64,000 nucleotides of DNA from Planctomycetota bacterium (GTDB taxonomy: Bacteria; Planctomycetota; JAJSAM01; JAJVHW01): NCBI GenBank assembly GCA_021776825.1, contig JAJFFG010000107.1, positions 44,038 to 108,037 of the forward strand, in the 5' to 3' direction. Below, piece by piece: positions 37,078 to 49,312 of this stretch. Below the pieces are notes generated by a model. That model worked only from the letters and a program-made list of their open reading frames with translations. It did no database searches and was not told the DNA's origin. Position 1 is the stretch's first letter; each line of letters begins with the position of its first letter. Position numbers and translations under genes: made by a program.

Positions 37078-37352
37078 ACGTCGGCACCTGCCACATCCGC
37101 GCGTCCGGGGATCGACGGGCTCGACTTGAAGCCGATGCAACGCTCACGCGTAGTGATCCGATAGACTGAGGCGTGCGACCGGTGCGGCGCGCGGCTCGAT
37201 GCTGCGCAGTCCGCCGACCGCGACAAACGAGGCTCCGGAGTGAGGGCGACACTCCGCGAGCGGTGACCCGGCCAGGGGGCACACGCACCCGGCGGACGGC
37301 TCGCACGAACTCGCCCGAGGACGAGTGAGCTCGGGGTGAGGTCGGTCGATCG

Positions 37353-40300
37353 ATGATCAAGTCCGTTCGTTGTTGGGAGTGCGAGCGCCGTACCGATCCG
37401 GCGCGCGCGACGTGTGCGCACTGTGGCGCGCAGCAGCTCGCGATCTGTGCGTGCGGCGCCTCCATCTCGACGTACTCCGAGGCGTGCGCTGCGTGCGGCC
37501 AGGAACGTGGCACGCCACCGCGGCGCTGGCCGAGGTGGCTGCGTGTCTGGTCGGCGGTTGCCGCCGTGACCGTGCTGCTTGCGACGAGCGCCGTCGCGAT
37601 CGTGGTCCTCGTCGACACCGGCCCGTCGCAGTGGGAGAGCATCGCGCGAGCCGGTGAGGATCTCGACGCCGGGAGGGACGAGATCGCACGCCGCGGTCTG
37701 CTCGCATCGATCGCCAAGCACGGCGCCATTGCACGCAGCCTGCGTCTGCTGGGGATCGCCGAACACCGGCTGGGCAACTACAGGGAGGCCGAGCGCCGCG
37801 CGCGTGAGGCCCTGGAGCTCGATCCGAGCGATGCGTCGGCCCATCTCCTGCTCGTACAGTCGTTGCTCGCGCAGGAGCGCGCCGACGACGCACTGGAACA
37901 CGCTCGCATCGCCGTCGCTGCGCGCGACGACGACCCTCGGCTGCACGAGGTCTTGGCCTGGTCCATCATCGGGAGCAAGGACAGCGATCCAGAGGAGGCG
38001 GAGACCCATCTCTGGCGGGCGCTCCGCGAGACCATGGACCAGGAGCGGGTGGTGAGGGCGCTCGGAGAACTGATCCTCGTACGTGGCGAGGCGTTCCCGG
38101 CGACGTTGCTGGAGACCCGATGTCGGCGCGTGCTGTACCAGGCCCGCATCGGTGTCGGCCGGTCACGCGATGCGGGGCGCGGGATCGAGGGCTTTCGTCT
38201 GGCGGTTCGGATGGACACGGCACTCGGGGAGTCGCCCGACATCGACGCGCTCTGCGTGCCCGCCCGTACGGGGACGGCGGACCTCCTCTACTGCGTGGCG
38301 CTCGGTCGCCTGGCGCATCGCGTCGCGCGGGCGGACATCGTCGACGAGGTGCTGCAGGGCCTGGCCCTCGGAGACGCCACCGCCAAGGAGTTGGTGGAAC
38401 TCGCCGACGTCTATACGGAGGTCGGTGAGCCGGAAGCGGCGGCGCGCGCCATCGAGATTGCGGAGCGACGCTTTCCTCTGGATGCACGGGTTCTCCTGCA
38501 GCGCGCGCACACTCGACTCGCCGACGGCCGGACCGACGACGCCGAGCAGATCCTCCGTGAGGGCATCACAGAGCACCCGAGCGACGAGCGACTGACGAGT
38601 CTGCTTGTGCAGAGGGTCCTCGTTCCCGCGGGGCGCAGAGGGGAAGCGGAAGACGCGTTGCGTCACGCGATGGCGAACTCCCCGGAGGGGTGGTCATCGC
38701 GGCTCCTTCTCGCGAGTCTCCTCGTGGAGCGTGCGGTCGGTCCGCCGCGGCGAGCGTTCGTGAGCTCGATCGAGGAAGCCGACGCGCTTCTTCAGGCGGC
38801 GCGGCACGCCGCCCGGCGTCTCACTGGCGCACAGGTCCTAGTCAACTTGGTGGAGGGGCAGATCCACTTGGCGTACGAGCGTCCGAGCGAGGCGATCGAG
38901 TCGCTGACGCGGGTGACACGTGCCGTACCGACCGACCCTATGCCGTACTTGCTGCTGGCTCAGGCGCACGACGAGTTGAATGAGCCGGAGTTCGCCGCCG
39001 ACGTGCTCACGGCGGCGATCGAGCTGACCGGGTCGTCCCCGCTGCTGCACCTCGTGCGCGCGAGAGCGCGGCGCAGAGCCGGCCTGCTCCCAGGGGCGGC
39101 CAACGACGCGAACGCCGTGCTCCGCGCCGATCCCGAGAACGCCGAGGCCGGCCTCCTGCTTGCCCGTCTCGAGCTCGCGGACGGCCGCGCGCGTCGCGCG
39201 CTGGATCGCTTGAGCTCGATCTCGAACGAACCGGCGCTGAACTCGCAGATCGCGTTCCTCCGCGCCCGCGCGGAGTTCGCGCTCGGCGACGAGGGAGCCG
39301 CGCGCGCGTCGCTCCACCGCGCCCGCGAGACGGCGACGACCAGCGAGGAACGGCACCGGGCCTCTCTCGATCTCGCGCGACTCGAGGATGCCGGCTCGGA
39401 AGGAGCCGGCACCACGGCGCAGCGCGCCGTGCTCACGCAACGCCTAGTGGAGGAGCCGGCAGACTTCTTCGCCCGCAGCGCGCTCGTTCACCTGCTGCTC
39501 GCGATCCCCGACATTCGTGCATCCCGAGCGCTGACCGAGGTCGATGACGGGGGCAATCTCGATCTGCTCGTGCTGCGCGGGGAGTGCTGCCTCGAGTCCG
39601 ACGACGAGATGGCGGTCGATCGATCCGGCGCGGCGGACGCCGCTCGGAGGGTGAACGAGATCGCGCCGGGGTCTCCACAGGACGTGTACCTGCGAGGTCG
39701 ACTTACCGCGTCGGAGGGCGACTGGCGGACGGCGGCTGAGTTGTTCCGCATCGGCACCGAGCTGTCGCCCGATGTGGCGTCGTTCTGGTGCTTCCTCGGC
39801 ATGGCGCAGCAACGCAACGGGGAGAGCGAGGCCGCTCGCCTGAGCCTGGCTCGCGCCGTTCACATCGATCCGAGCCTCGAGCTTCCACGCCAGACGCTGG
39901 TCGAGGTGATGTGCTCACTCGGCGGCGAGCGACTCGCGAGCGAGGAGCCCGGCGCGGCGCTGGCGCTCTTCCGCGAGGCTCTGTCTCTCGCGCCCGATGC
40001 CCAGCCCGCCAGGGCGGGATTGGCGGAGGCGGCATCACGGCTTGGCCGACGCGGCGGCCGTGAGCTGCTCGCTCGCGCCGAGACGGAGGCGGAGGCGCTC
40101 CTCGATGACCTGCCCCCATCGAACGAGGTCGGGCGCACGATGGCGTGGATCAGCCTGGGCAACCTCCGTCTCGCGCGAGGTGACCACGCGGGCTTCCTGG
40201 AGGCCGTTCAGCACCAGTTGGAACTGGCAGGCCGTGACCCGACCACCCTGGCACGCCTGGGTTCCGCGCTGTCGCTCGTCGGTCGAGCCGACGAGGCCCG

Positions 40301-41417
40301 CGAACTGCTCATCACCAGTCGACGGGAGTTCGACGAGGCGCCGGAACTGGTGCGCACGCACGTTGGGTTGCTCGTCGCCCACGAGGAGTGGGCTCGCGCT
40401 CTAGCTGCTGCAGCAGCGGGCGCGGAGAGCCGACCTGACAACGCGATGGCTCAACGCCTCCTCGGCCGAGTTCAGATCCGCATGGGCCTGACCGCCGAGG
40501 GGCTGGCCACGTTGCGTCGCGCGGTTGCGTGCGGAGTCGGCGACTTCGACTCTCTGGCCATCCTCGTCGACGTGCTCCTCACCGCCGGTCGGTTCGAGGA
40601 GGCTGAACGCGAGACGCGGACCTTCCGCGCGACGTCACCGCGTGGGCGCACCGCCGCGTGCAGTCTGATGCTGAGTGAGATCCTGCTTCGCAGCGACCCG
40701 CTCTCCGCCCCCGCGGAGCGCCTCGTCACGAGCGTCCTCGAGGCTCGTGATCTCTCGCCGCAGCTACGACTGCGGGCGACGTACTTCCTCTTCTCGATCC
40801 GCTCGCGGTCGAGACGCTTCGACGGGATCTCCGAGGCCGTGACGGAAGCCCTGCGCTGGATTCGGGCGGAGCCCGCGTGCCTTCCCGGCGAGGACTTGGC
40901 CCGCCCCGCCGCGATGACGCTTCTCGCTGGTGCAGTGGTGCTCGACGACGCTGGGTTCCGTTCGCTGGCGCGGGCGTGCTACGGCGAGGTGCTCGAACGC
41001 GACCCGGACGAGATCACGGCGCTGAACAACCTGGCCGACATCCTGGCGATGAACGATATGACGGCAGACGAGTCGGTGGTGTTGGCGCAGCGAGCGACCG
41101 CCCTGCAACCCGCATTGCCTGAGCTGCACGGCACGCTCGGCAACGCCCAGCGTGCCGCCGGCGCATTCGACGCAGCGATCTCCGCGTACGAGCGGGCGTC
41201 GGTGCTCTACAGAGAGCGTCGCGACGCCGACGGTCGCTCGCTCACGGGTCATCCTGACTCGCGCAATCTCGCGCGCAGTCTTCTCCGGCTCGCCGCCACC
41301 CACCAGTTAGCCGGGGACGAGGCCGCTGCGTCGAGGGAACTCGCGAACGCCGTCACGGCCGACCCCGATCTGGTCGAGACGGTCGAGTACCGCGCTCTCG
41401 CAGCGACCCTGCGCTGA
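37353..41417 (+). CDS. large TPR-repeat membrane protein with N-terminal zinc-ribbon-like cysteines
   Basis: CWECERRTDPARATCAHCG...CACG...CAACG, TM segment VWSAVAAVTVLLATSAVAIVVLV, many TPR-like repeats. Confidence 0.8.
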   Translation: MIKSVRCWECERRTDPARATCAHCGAQQLAICACGASISTYSEACAACGQERGTPPRRWPRWLRVWSAVAAVTVLLATSAVAIVVLVDTGPSQWESIARAGEDLDAGRDEIARRGLLASIAKHGAIARSLRLLGIAEHRLGNYREAERRAREALELDPSDASAHLLLVQSLLAQERADDALEHARIAVAARDDDPRLHEVLAWSIIGSKDSDPEEAETHLWRALRETMDQERVVRALGELILVRGEAFPATLLETRCRRVLYQARIGVGRSRDAGRGIEGFRLAVRMDTALGESPDIDALCVPARTGTADLLYCVALGRLAHRVARADIVDEVLQGLALGDATAKELVELADVYTEVGEPEAAARAIEIAERRFPLDARVLLQRAHTRLADGRTDDAEQILREGITEHPSDERLTSLLVQRVLVPAGRRGEAEDALRHAMANSPEGWSSRLLLASLLVERAVGPPRRAFVSSIEEADALLQAARHAARRLTGAQVLVNLVEGQIHLAYERPSEAIESLTRVTRAVPTDPMPYLLLAQAHDELNEPEFAADVLTAAIELTGSSPLLHLVRARARRRAGLLPGAANDANAVLRADPENAEAGLLLARLELADGRARRALDRLSSISNEPALNSQIAFLRARAEFALGDEGAARASLHRARETATTSEERHRASLDLARLEDAGSEGAGTTAQRAVLTQRLVEEPADFFARSALVHLLLAIPDIRASRALTEVDDGGNLDLLVLRGECCLESDDEMAVDRSGAADAARRVNEIAPGSPQDVYLRGRLTASEGDWRTAAELFRIGTELSPDVASFWCFLGMAQQRNGESEAARLSLARAVHIDPSLELPRQTLVEVMCSLGGERLASEEPGAALALFREALSLAPDAQPARAGLAEAASRLGRRGGRELLARAETEAEALLDDLPPSNEVGRTMAWISLGNLRLARGDHAGFLEAVQHQLELAGRDPTTLARLGSALSLVGRADEARELLITSRREFDEAPELVRTHVGLLVAHEEWARALAAAAAGAESRPDNAMAQRLLGRVQIRMGLTAEGLATLRRAVACGVGDFDSLAILVDVLLTAGRFEEAERETRTFRATSPRGRTAACSLMLSEILLRSDPLSAPAERLVTSVLEARDLSPQLRLRATYFLFSIRSRSRRFDGISEAVTEALRWIRAEPACLPGEDLARPAAMTLLAGAVVLDDAGFRSLARACYGEVLERDPDEITALNNLADILAMNDMTADESVVLAQRATALQPALPELHGTLGNAQRAAGAFDAAISAYERASVLYRERRDADGRSLTGHPDSRNLARSLLRLAATHQLAGDEAAASRELANAVTADPDLVETVEYRALAATLR
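41356..41417 (+). repeat. 3' end of the TPR gene, copy 1 of a 62-bp direct repeat
   Basis: cggccgaccccgatctggtcgagacgg...gcgaccctgcgctga; about 3 mismatches to 42238-42299. Confidence 0.9.
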
Positions 41418-41425
41418 CCGGGCTC

Positions 41426-42136
41426 CTACGCGGCTCGCTTGCGCTTTTGGCGCCGGCGTGCGCCGAAGAGCACGATCAGCCCCAAGCCCATCAGGGCGAA
41501 CGTTCCGGGCTCGGGGTTCTTGAACGCCACCTCGCCGAGGCTCGCTTGCGTGCCAAGAGCGCCGACGCTCGTGATGTTCATCCGTATGAACGCGGCGGAT
41601 GTGCCAGCGAAGGTGAACACCTCGGCTGCGACGGCCGTGTCATCCGCGCCCGGACTCGACGTGAAGCTGCCCAGGAACGTCCCGCCGACGAACAGGTTGT
41701 CGCTCTGCGCATACAAGTCGAAGCCGACAACACGGGCGTTCACGCCGCTGCCCCGGTTCCACAGGGCCATCGAGGTGATGAGGGTCGTACTTCCGAGGCC
41801 GAACACCACATTCCCGGTCGGGGTGCCGACAGCGCTGCCCCACGCGACACCCCCGCCCGTGTTCTGGTGGGTCGGAGACGAGGCGATGTAGGCATCGAAC
41901 TCCGTCGCGCTCGACGTGTAGCCGGCGGACAGACCGCTCTGGTCGCGCAGTCTGACCAGGTTGCCGAACGACGTGCCCATGTCGGTGACGGTCGACACCG
42001 GCTCGAGGATCACGATCGAGTCGGCGCGGGCAGTCGCCGCCATGCCCCCCAGCAGCACAGCGCCGACCAGGCACGTCAAGGCGCTCCGGCGCAGCGGATC
42101 AGGGAACGATCTGAACATCATGGCCTCCCGTATCAT
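41426..42136 (-). CDS. PEP-CTERM sorting-domain protein
   Basis: C-terminus NPEPGTFALMGLGLIVLFGARRRQKRKRAA plus signal peptide. Confidence 0.88.
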   Translation of the reverse strand: MIREAMMFRSFPDPLRRSALTCLVGAVLLGGMAATARADSIVILEPVSTVTDMGTSFGNLVRLRDQSGLSAGYTSSATEFDAYIASSPTHQNTGGGVAWGSAVGTPTGNVVFGLGSTTLITSMALWNRGSGVNARVVGFDLYAQSDNLFVGGTFLGSFTSSPGADDTAVAAEVFTFAGTSAAFIRMNITSVGALGTQASLGEVAFKNPEPGTFALMGLGLIVLFGARRRQKRKRAA

Positions 42137-42237
42137 GATGGACGGTAGGGGGCTTCGAGCGCGTTCTGTCCGAGCAAACCCGAGTTCACGGCATCAGTTG
42201 TCCAGCAGGCTCGGCCGCGTGGGGTCCACCGCCGCCG

Positions 42238-42299
42238 CGGCCGACCCCGATCTGGTCGAGACGGCCGAGTACCGAGCTCTCGCGGCGACCCTGCGCTGA
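42238..42299 (+). repeat. orphan copy of the TPR gene 3' end between the two PEP-CTERM genes
   Basis: Encodes ADPDLVETAEYRALAATLR*, matching TPR C-terminus ADPDLVETVEYRALAATLR*. Confidence 0.9.
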
Positions 42300-42314
42300 A
42301 CTACTTGCGCTGAG

Positions 42315-43034
42315 CTACTTGCGCGGGGAATCGCGCTTGCGGCGCGAGCGGCGGCGGACTCCGATCATCATGACGAGCCCGAGACCCATCAGAGCGATCG
42401 AGCCGGGCTCGGGTACGGCGCTGTAGCCGAACGCGATCTCGCCCGCGCCAGATCCCAGGGCCGCGCCGTTGTTGGCGAGGATGTCCAGTCGCACGAACGC
42501 GGCTGACGTGGCCGTGAAGGTGAACGTCTCGGCCACGACGGCGGTGAGGGCGCCTGTGTTCGGGTTCGCCGCGAACGTGCCCAGACTGGTCGCGCCGGTG
42601 AACGACGAGTTGTCCGCGGCGAACAGCTCGAACGAGGTGATGCTCAGGCCGTTGTTCCCGCCAAAGTTCCAGAGCGCGAGCTGGGTGATCGTGAACGTGC
42701 CGCCGAGGTCGAAGTCCACGTTCCCGGTCTTATCCCCCGGTCCGATTGCCGACGACCAGCGGTTGGCGTCGATGTTGCTGTTATGCGTGAGGCCCACCGT
42801 CGCGATGTACGTGTCGAAGTCCGTCACTTCGCTCGTGTAGCCGGTCGAGAGGCCGGACTGATTGACCAGGTTGACAAACGGGCGGATCCCAAGTGCCCCC
42901 GCGCTGCCACTGGCGGATGCGGGCTGCAGAATCGTGTCCGCTGCGGCGGTCGTCGCGGTCCCGAAGAGAGCCAGCGCGGCGAGGGGGACAAGCACTGCAC
43001 GCGCTCGCAGCCACCCAAATCGTGTCGAGACCAT
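42315..43034 (-). CDS. PEP-CTERM sorting-domain protein (paralog of the preceding one)
   Basis: C-terminus VPEPGSIALMGLGLVMMIGVRRRSRRKR; signal peptide from MVSTRFGWLRARAVLVPLAALALFG. Confidence 0.88.
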   Translation of the reverse strand: MVSTRFGWLRARAVLVPLAALALFGTATTAAADTILQPASASGSAGALGIRPFVNLVNQSGLSTGYTSEVTDFDTYIATVGLTHNSNIDANRWSSAIGPGDKTGNVDFDLGGTFTITQLALWNFGGNNGLSITSFELFAADNSSFTGATSLGTFAANPNTGALTAVVAETFTFTATSAAFVRLDILANNGAALGSGAGEIAFGYSAVPEPGSIALMGLGLVMMIGVRRRSRRKRDSPRK

Positions 43035-43200
43035 CTCGCTCCTCCTGCTCCCGAGCCCCGGATCGGCGGACATTCTCCAGATCGCGCGCAGGATTGCACG
43101 GGGGATTCACGCATCCGGTCGGAGGTCGGAATCACCGGCCGGATGACGACGCAACTGGTCGGCGACTGGGGTCTCTGACTGTGCTCACATGGACGCGAAA

Positions 43201-43581
43201 TCACGCGCGCTGGGGCGGCGGCACGGGCGGGCCGCCATGGACGAGGTCGAGGTCGAGGTGAGGGCGGAACCCGACTGTGGCGGCGACGTCGTTCGCGTTC
43301 GCCATGGTCACGCGCACCGTGACCGTCTCGCCCTCGCGCAGCGCGACGGTCAGTGGACGGCTGCGCATGATGCCGAACCATCGGCGCACCGCGATCGTGT
43401 GCTGACCCGCGGTGACCCCGACGCGCAGCATCTGTCCGCGTGTGAGTCGTACGGACTTCCGACCGTCGACAAACACACGTAGCTGTGGGACACGGGTCAT
43501 GAGAGGGGCGTGCTGGAAGTCCCATGTGATCCGCAGCGTGCTCGTCTCGGACGCCGCTGTCGCTCGCGACTCGTCGCTCAT
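43201..43581 (-). CDS. small beta-rich protein, tandem paralog 2
   Basis: LRVFVDGRKSVRLTRGQMLRVGVTAGQHTIAVRRWFGIMRSRPLTVAL; ATGA overlap with the upstream gene. Confidence 0.65.
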   Translation of the reverse strand: MSDESRATAASETSTLRITWDFQHAPLMTRVPQLRVFVDGRKSVRLTRGQMLRVGVTAGQHTIAVRRWFGIMRSRPLTVALREGETVTVRVTMANANDVAATVGFRPHLDLDLVHGGPPVPPPQRA

Positions 43582-43930
43582 GCGCGCTGCGGCGGTCGTT
43601 CGCCGCCGTGGATGTGTTCGAGCAGGATGCCGTCGCCGCCCATCGTCATCAGGCTGACGGGGACGCGCACGTGGATGGTGGCAACGTCGTGCGGTCCGAC
43701 CGTCACCGAGAGCGAACGGCTGCGGAGCACGCCGCGGAGGACGTCGGCGCGAACGGTGTGGTGGCCGGCGGCGACGGGGCAGCGCAGCATCGCACCGGTT
43801 TCGACGTGACCCGCTGGACGGTCATCGATGTGGATGCGAACGCGCATGCCCCTCTGGCCCCGGCTCGGGAGCCCGGCACCGACGTAGAAGCGCAGCGTGG
43901 CGTTCGATGCTTCGGTGGACGGGACGTCGC

Positions 43931-43934
<4 letters not shown>
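43578..43934 (-). CDS. small beta-rich protein, tandem paralog 1
   Basis: VRIHIDDRPAGHVETGAMLRCPVAAGHHTVRADVLRGVLRSRSLSVTV; ATGA overlap with the regulator gene. Confidence 0.65.
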
Positions 43935-45523
<1,589 letters not shown>

Positions 45524-45721
45524 GGCAATTCGATAACGAATCTTCGTCCCCTGCCGCACGAGATTTCGCTGGTCACGAGATCTCGTTGGCCTGCGGTGGC
45601 GCTCGGAGGGGCTGTAAGTCGTTTCAGGAGATCGACTTGTGATTCGATGCGCTGGCTGGCACGCCGAGTGTGCTTGGAGACCTGTCGGCAACGGTGCCGA
45701 CGCGACTCCAGGAGCGCCACG

Positions 45722-46276
45722 ATGTCCAGACTCTCGACCCTCCCCGCCGCACAGGCCCACCCGAAGGCGCAGCGCGTGCTCGCCGGGATGGAGCAGTCCC
45801 TCGGCTTCGTCCCGAACATGATGCGCGCCATGGCGAACGCTCCGGCGGTCCTGAGCGGCTACGCGAGCTTCTCCGCGGCCCTGGCCGGCGGCACGCTGAG
45901 CAAGCCGCTGCGCGAGAAGATCAACCTGCAGATCGCGGAGAGAAACCGCTGTGACTACTGCGTCGCCGCGCACACCGCCATCGGCAGCAGCGCCGGCCTC
46001 TCCAGCGAGTCGATCCTCGACGCGCGTCGCGGAACGGCGGTCGACAGCGCGGACCAGGCCGCGCTCGACTTCGCCAACGCGGTGCTCGAGGCCAAGGGCA
46101 GCGTCAGCGACGAGGATCTCGCGCGTGTGCGTGCTGCCGGCTACGACGACGGCGCGATCACCGAGGTCGTGGCGAGCGTCGCGTTGGCGCTGTTCTCGAA
46201 CTTCTTCAACAACGTCGCTGGCACCGAGATCGACTTCCCGGCCGCCCCCGTGCTCTCTCCCAACGCCGCGGCGTAG
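45722..46276 (+). CDS. carboxymuconolactone decarboxylase / AhpD-like protein
   Basis: REKINLQIAERNRCDYCVAAHTAIG CxxC motif. Confidence 0.88.
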   Translation: MSRLSTLPAAQAHPKAQRVLAGMEQSLGFVPNMMRAMANAPAVLSGYASFSAALAGGTLSKPLREKINLQIAERNRCDYCVAAHTAIGSSAGLSSESILDARRGTAVDSADQAALDFANAVLEAKGSVSDEDLARVRAAGYDDGAITEVVASVALALFSNFFNNVAGTEIDFPAAPVLSPNAAA

Positions 46277-46352
46277 TCGCCGCACCTCCCTCCGACTCCT
46301 CCCTTCCACGGGGTCGCGCGCCTGTCGCGCGGCCCCACCCAGGAGACCTCCG

Positions 46353-46979
46353 ATGACCGCACAGATCTCCGCACGGGCCACCCCTCCGAACACCGACATC
46401 GTCTTCTCGCCCGCCGTGAAGAAGCAGCAGGCGCGCCTCGGCTCGCGCGATCTGATCGAACGCTGGGAACAGCGCGGTGGGTTTCGCGAGGACCGCGACG
46501 CCGAGCTGCGCGCGTTCGTCGCGGAGCGGGACTCGTTCTACCTCGGGACGGCGGGCGCGGACGGCCAGCCGTACATCCAGCACCGCGGCGGTCCGCGTGG
46601 TTTCCTGCGCTGGATCGGCGACCGCAAGCTGGCGTTCGCCGAGTACGCGGGGAACCGTCAGTACGTGAGCTACGGCAACCTCGACGACAACCCCAAGGCG
46701 ACGATCTTCTTGATGGACTATGCGAACCAGCAGCGCATCAAGGTCTGGGGTCGCGCCGAGGTCGTCGAGGACGACGCCGAGCTGCTGGCTGTCGTCGACG
46801 ACTCGGCGTATCCGGCGCGTCCGCTGCGCGCGATCGTCTTCCACGTCGACGCGTGGGACACGAACTGCCCCAAGCACATCCCGGTGCTGCTCCCCGCCGA
46901 GGCGGTTCAGTCGACGATCGCGGCGCTGCAGGCCCGTGTCGACGAACTCGAGGCGCAGTTGGCCGCAGCGACGCGGTAG
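46353..46979 (+). CDS. pyridoxamine 5'-phosphate oxidase-like flavin-binding protein
   Basis: FYLGTAGADGQPYIQHRGGPRGFLRWIGDRKLAFAEYAGNRQYVSYGNLDDNPKATIFLMDY. Confidence 0.85.
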   Translation: MTAQISARATPPNTDIVFSPAVKKQQARLGSRDLIERWEQRGGFREDRDAELRAFVAERDSFYLGTAGADGQPYIQHRGGPRGFLRWIGDRKLAFAEYAGNRQYVSYGNLDDNPKATIFLMDYANQQRIKVWGRAEVVEDDAELLAVVDDSAYPARPLRAIVFHVDAWDTNCPKHIPVLLPAEAVQSTIAALQARVDELEAQLAAATR

Positions 46980-47081
46980 CCCTCGGAACGGACACGAGCG
47001 ACCTGGCTCACCGGCTGGCGGCCGCTGGTTGCGTAGCATGGCGGCGTCCGCTACTGGGAGTCCGCCAACTGGGAGCCGTCG

Positions 47082-48320
47082 ATGAGCGCCGATCCAACCC
47101 CTTCGCCAGCGAGTGCGGTCCAGACTGACGTGCCGGACGACGTGTTCGCGCGCATGGTGACGCTGCGGCGCGCGCTGCATCGGTGGCCGGAGCTCTCGTG
47201 GGAGGAGACCGCGACGGCCGCTGCGGTTGCCGGCGAGCTCTCGCGGTTGGGACTCGCGCCGCGCACGGGCGTCGCAGGCACGGGCGTGATCGCCGACATC
47301 CCGGGGCGCACCGACGGGCCCGCGATCGCGCTCCGGGCGGACATGGACGCTCTGCCGATCGGTGAGGAGACCGGGCTGCCGTTCGCTTCCGAGGTCGCCG
47401 GTGTGATGCACGCGTGCGGGCACGACGGGCACACGGCGATGCTCGTCGGAGCGGCGGAACTGCTCCTGGCCGGCGATCCACCACCGGTGCCTGTGCGTCT
47501 GATCTTCCAGCCCGCGGAGGAGCAGGCGCGCGGCGCGCCGCGGATGGTCGAAGAGGGGGTGTTGGACGGCGTCGCGATGATCTTCGGCGGACATGTCGAC
47601 CGGCACTACGCCCCTGGCGAGGTGGCGATCACGGCGGGCGCGGTCAATGCGTCGACGGACCGCTTCACCATCGTGATCCACGGACGGGGCGGTCATGGCG
47701 CGCGGCCGCACGAAGCGCTCGACGCGGTCGTGGTCGGCTGTCTCTTGGTGACGGCCCTTCAGACGATCGTGTCGCGGGAGGTGGATCCGGCGCAGCCGTC
47801 GGTCGTCTCCGTCGGCACGTTCGACGCCGGGTCGGCCCCGAACGTCATCGCCGCTCGCGCCGAGCTGGGTGGGACCATTCGTGCGCACGATCCGGACGTA
47901 CGCGAGCGTCTGCGTCAGGCGCTGGTCCGCATCTCCGGTGCGATCGGGGAACTCCACGGCGCCGAGATCGTCGTGTCGTTCTCCTCGGGCACGCCGCCCG
48001 TGATCAACACGCCGGAGATGGCAGAGTTGGCGCGATCCGCCGCGGTCTCGGCGCTGGGTCCCGAACGGGTTCGCGAGATGCGACGCGTGAACATGGGCGG
48101 CGAGGACTTCGCGTGCTTTCTCGAGCACATCCCCGGCTGCTACGTCCGCTTCGGCGGACGCGCCGAGGGCGCCGAGTCGTTCCCCGCGCACTCGAGCCGC
48201 TTCCAGTGGGACGAACGGGCCCTCGCCACCGGCGCCCGCTGGATGGCCGAGGTCGCCCGCATGGCCGGCGAGCGCCTATCCGGCGAGGGGCTGTCCGGCG
48301 AGGGGCTGGCCGCGTCGTAG
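47082..48320 (+). CDS. M20-family amidohydrolase/peptidase
   Basis: ALRADMDALPIGEETGLPFASEVAGVMHACGHDGHTAMLVGAAELL; FQPAEEQARGAPRMVEEGVL. Confidence 0.92.
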   Translation: MSADPTPSPASAVQTDVPDDVFARMVTLRRALHRWPELSWEETATAAAVAGELSRLGLAPRTGVAGTGVIADIPGRTDGPAIALRADMDALPIGEETGLPFASEVAGVMHACGHDGHTAMLVGAAELLLAGDPPPVPVRLIFQPAEEQARGAPRMVEEGVLDGVAMIFGGHVDRHYAPGEVAITAGAVNASTDRFTIVIHGRGGHGARPHEALDAVVVGCLLVTALQTIVSREVDPAQPSVVSVGTFDAGSAPNVIAARAELGGTIRAHDPDVRERLRQALVRISGAIGELHGAEIVVSFSSGTPPVINTPEMAELARSAAVSALGPERVREMRRVNMGGEDFACFLEHIPGCYVRFGGRAEGAESFPAHSSRFQWDERALATGARWMAEVARMAGERLSGEGLSGEGLAAS

Positions 48321-48346
48321 TGGACGTCGTCCGATCCTGGCGACGC

Positions 48347-49312
48347 TCAGTCGTCGCGGGCGAACGCCGTCACGACGCGCGCGACGTAGTAGCCGTAGTC
48401 ACGAATGGGGAGAAAGGTCGCCCCGTTGCGGCCCTGCAGGATCACGAACACGAAGATCAGCGCCAGGACGAGCAGGATGCCCATGACGAGCACGATCGCG
48501 GCGGCGGCCATCGTCGTCCAGGCCGGGAGCACGACACCCGGGGCGAGCGCGAGTAGACCGAGCACCAGCAGCGTGACGAGCGAGAGGGCGATCAAGCCGC
48601 CTGACGCCATCAGCAGGCGGACCCCGATCACGACTCCGTGCACGCTCATCGCGCTCAGGCCGTGCGCCGCGAGCCCGACGAAGTTCATGCGTGTCTCGCC
48701 GGCGATGCGGGTCGAGCGATCGATCGGCACCGTCGCGATCGGCACACGTGCGATCTGCACGGCGGCGGCGTAGTGGTTCCACAGCTCCGACACCGCCGCG
48801 AGACGCTCGAGGGCCGAGCGCGGGATCGCACTGAAGTTGCCGTACTCGACGCGCATCCCGGTCAGCACCACGTGAAGCGCCTTGTAGAGGCGGTAGAACG
48901 CGCGAAACGTGAACGACTCACTTCGCCGCGCGCGCGCGGCGAAGACGACGTGATCCGGCGTCGCGTCGAGGCGCTCGAGGAGCCGCAGGACGTCCTCTGG
49001 AGCATCCTCACCGTCACCGTCCATGACGACCACGCTGTCGTGCTCCTCCTTGTCCTGCAGATACGCGAGGCCGACCGCGATCGCCCGCTGATGTCCCAGG
49101 TTCCGACGCAGGTGGATCACGCGCACGCGCTCCACGGCTTCGTAGGGACCGTCCAGCACGCTGCCGAACTCGATCGAGGAGCCGTCGTCGAGCAGGAACG
49201 CGTCGAACGTGCGTCCTGACTCCCGCCCGGCTGCATCGATGCGAGAGAGGAGGACAGCCGCGCTCTCCCAGTCGTCGTAGATCGGGATGCACAGGGCGGT
49301 GCGGGCGGTCAT
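48347..49312 (-). CDS. GT2-family glycosyltransferase with C-terminal TM segments
   Basis: CIPIYDDWESAAVLLSRID, LLDDGSS, RNLGHQRAIAVGLAY, VVMDGDGEDAPED. Confidence 0.88.
   Translation of the reverse strand: MTARTALCIPIYDDWESAAVLLSRIDAAGRESGRTFDAFLLDDGSSIEFGSVLDGPYEAVERVRVIHLRRNLGHQRAIAVGLAYLQDKEEHDSVVVMDGDGEDAPEDVLRLLERLDATPDHVVFAARARRSESFTFRAFYRLYKALHVVLTGMRVEYGNFSAIPRSALERLAAVSELWNHYAAAVQIARVPIATVPIDRSTRIAGETRMNFVGLAAHGLSAMSVHGVVIGVRLLMASGGLIALSLVTLLVLGLLALAPGVVLPAWTTMAAAAIVLVMGILLVLALIFVFVILQGRNGATFLPIRDYGYYVARVVTAFARDD

Noticed and set aside
45660-45680. Possible sigma54 promoter tggcacgccgagtgtgctt upstream of the CMD gene
   Set aside because: GG-to-GC spacing is 12 nt instead of the required 10 nt.
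46206-48191. 661-aa minus-strand ORF
   Set aside because: Antisense to the clear PNPOx-like and M20 genes; Arg/His-rich shadow translation.
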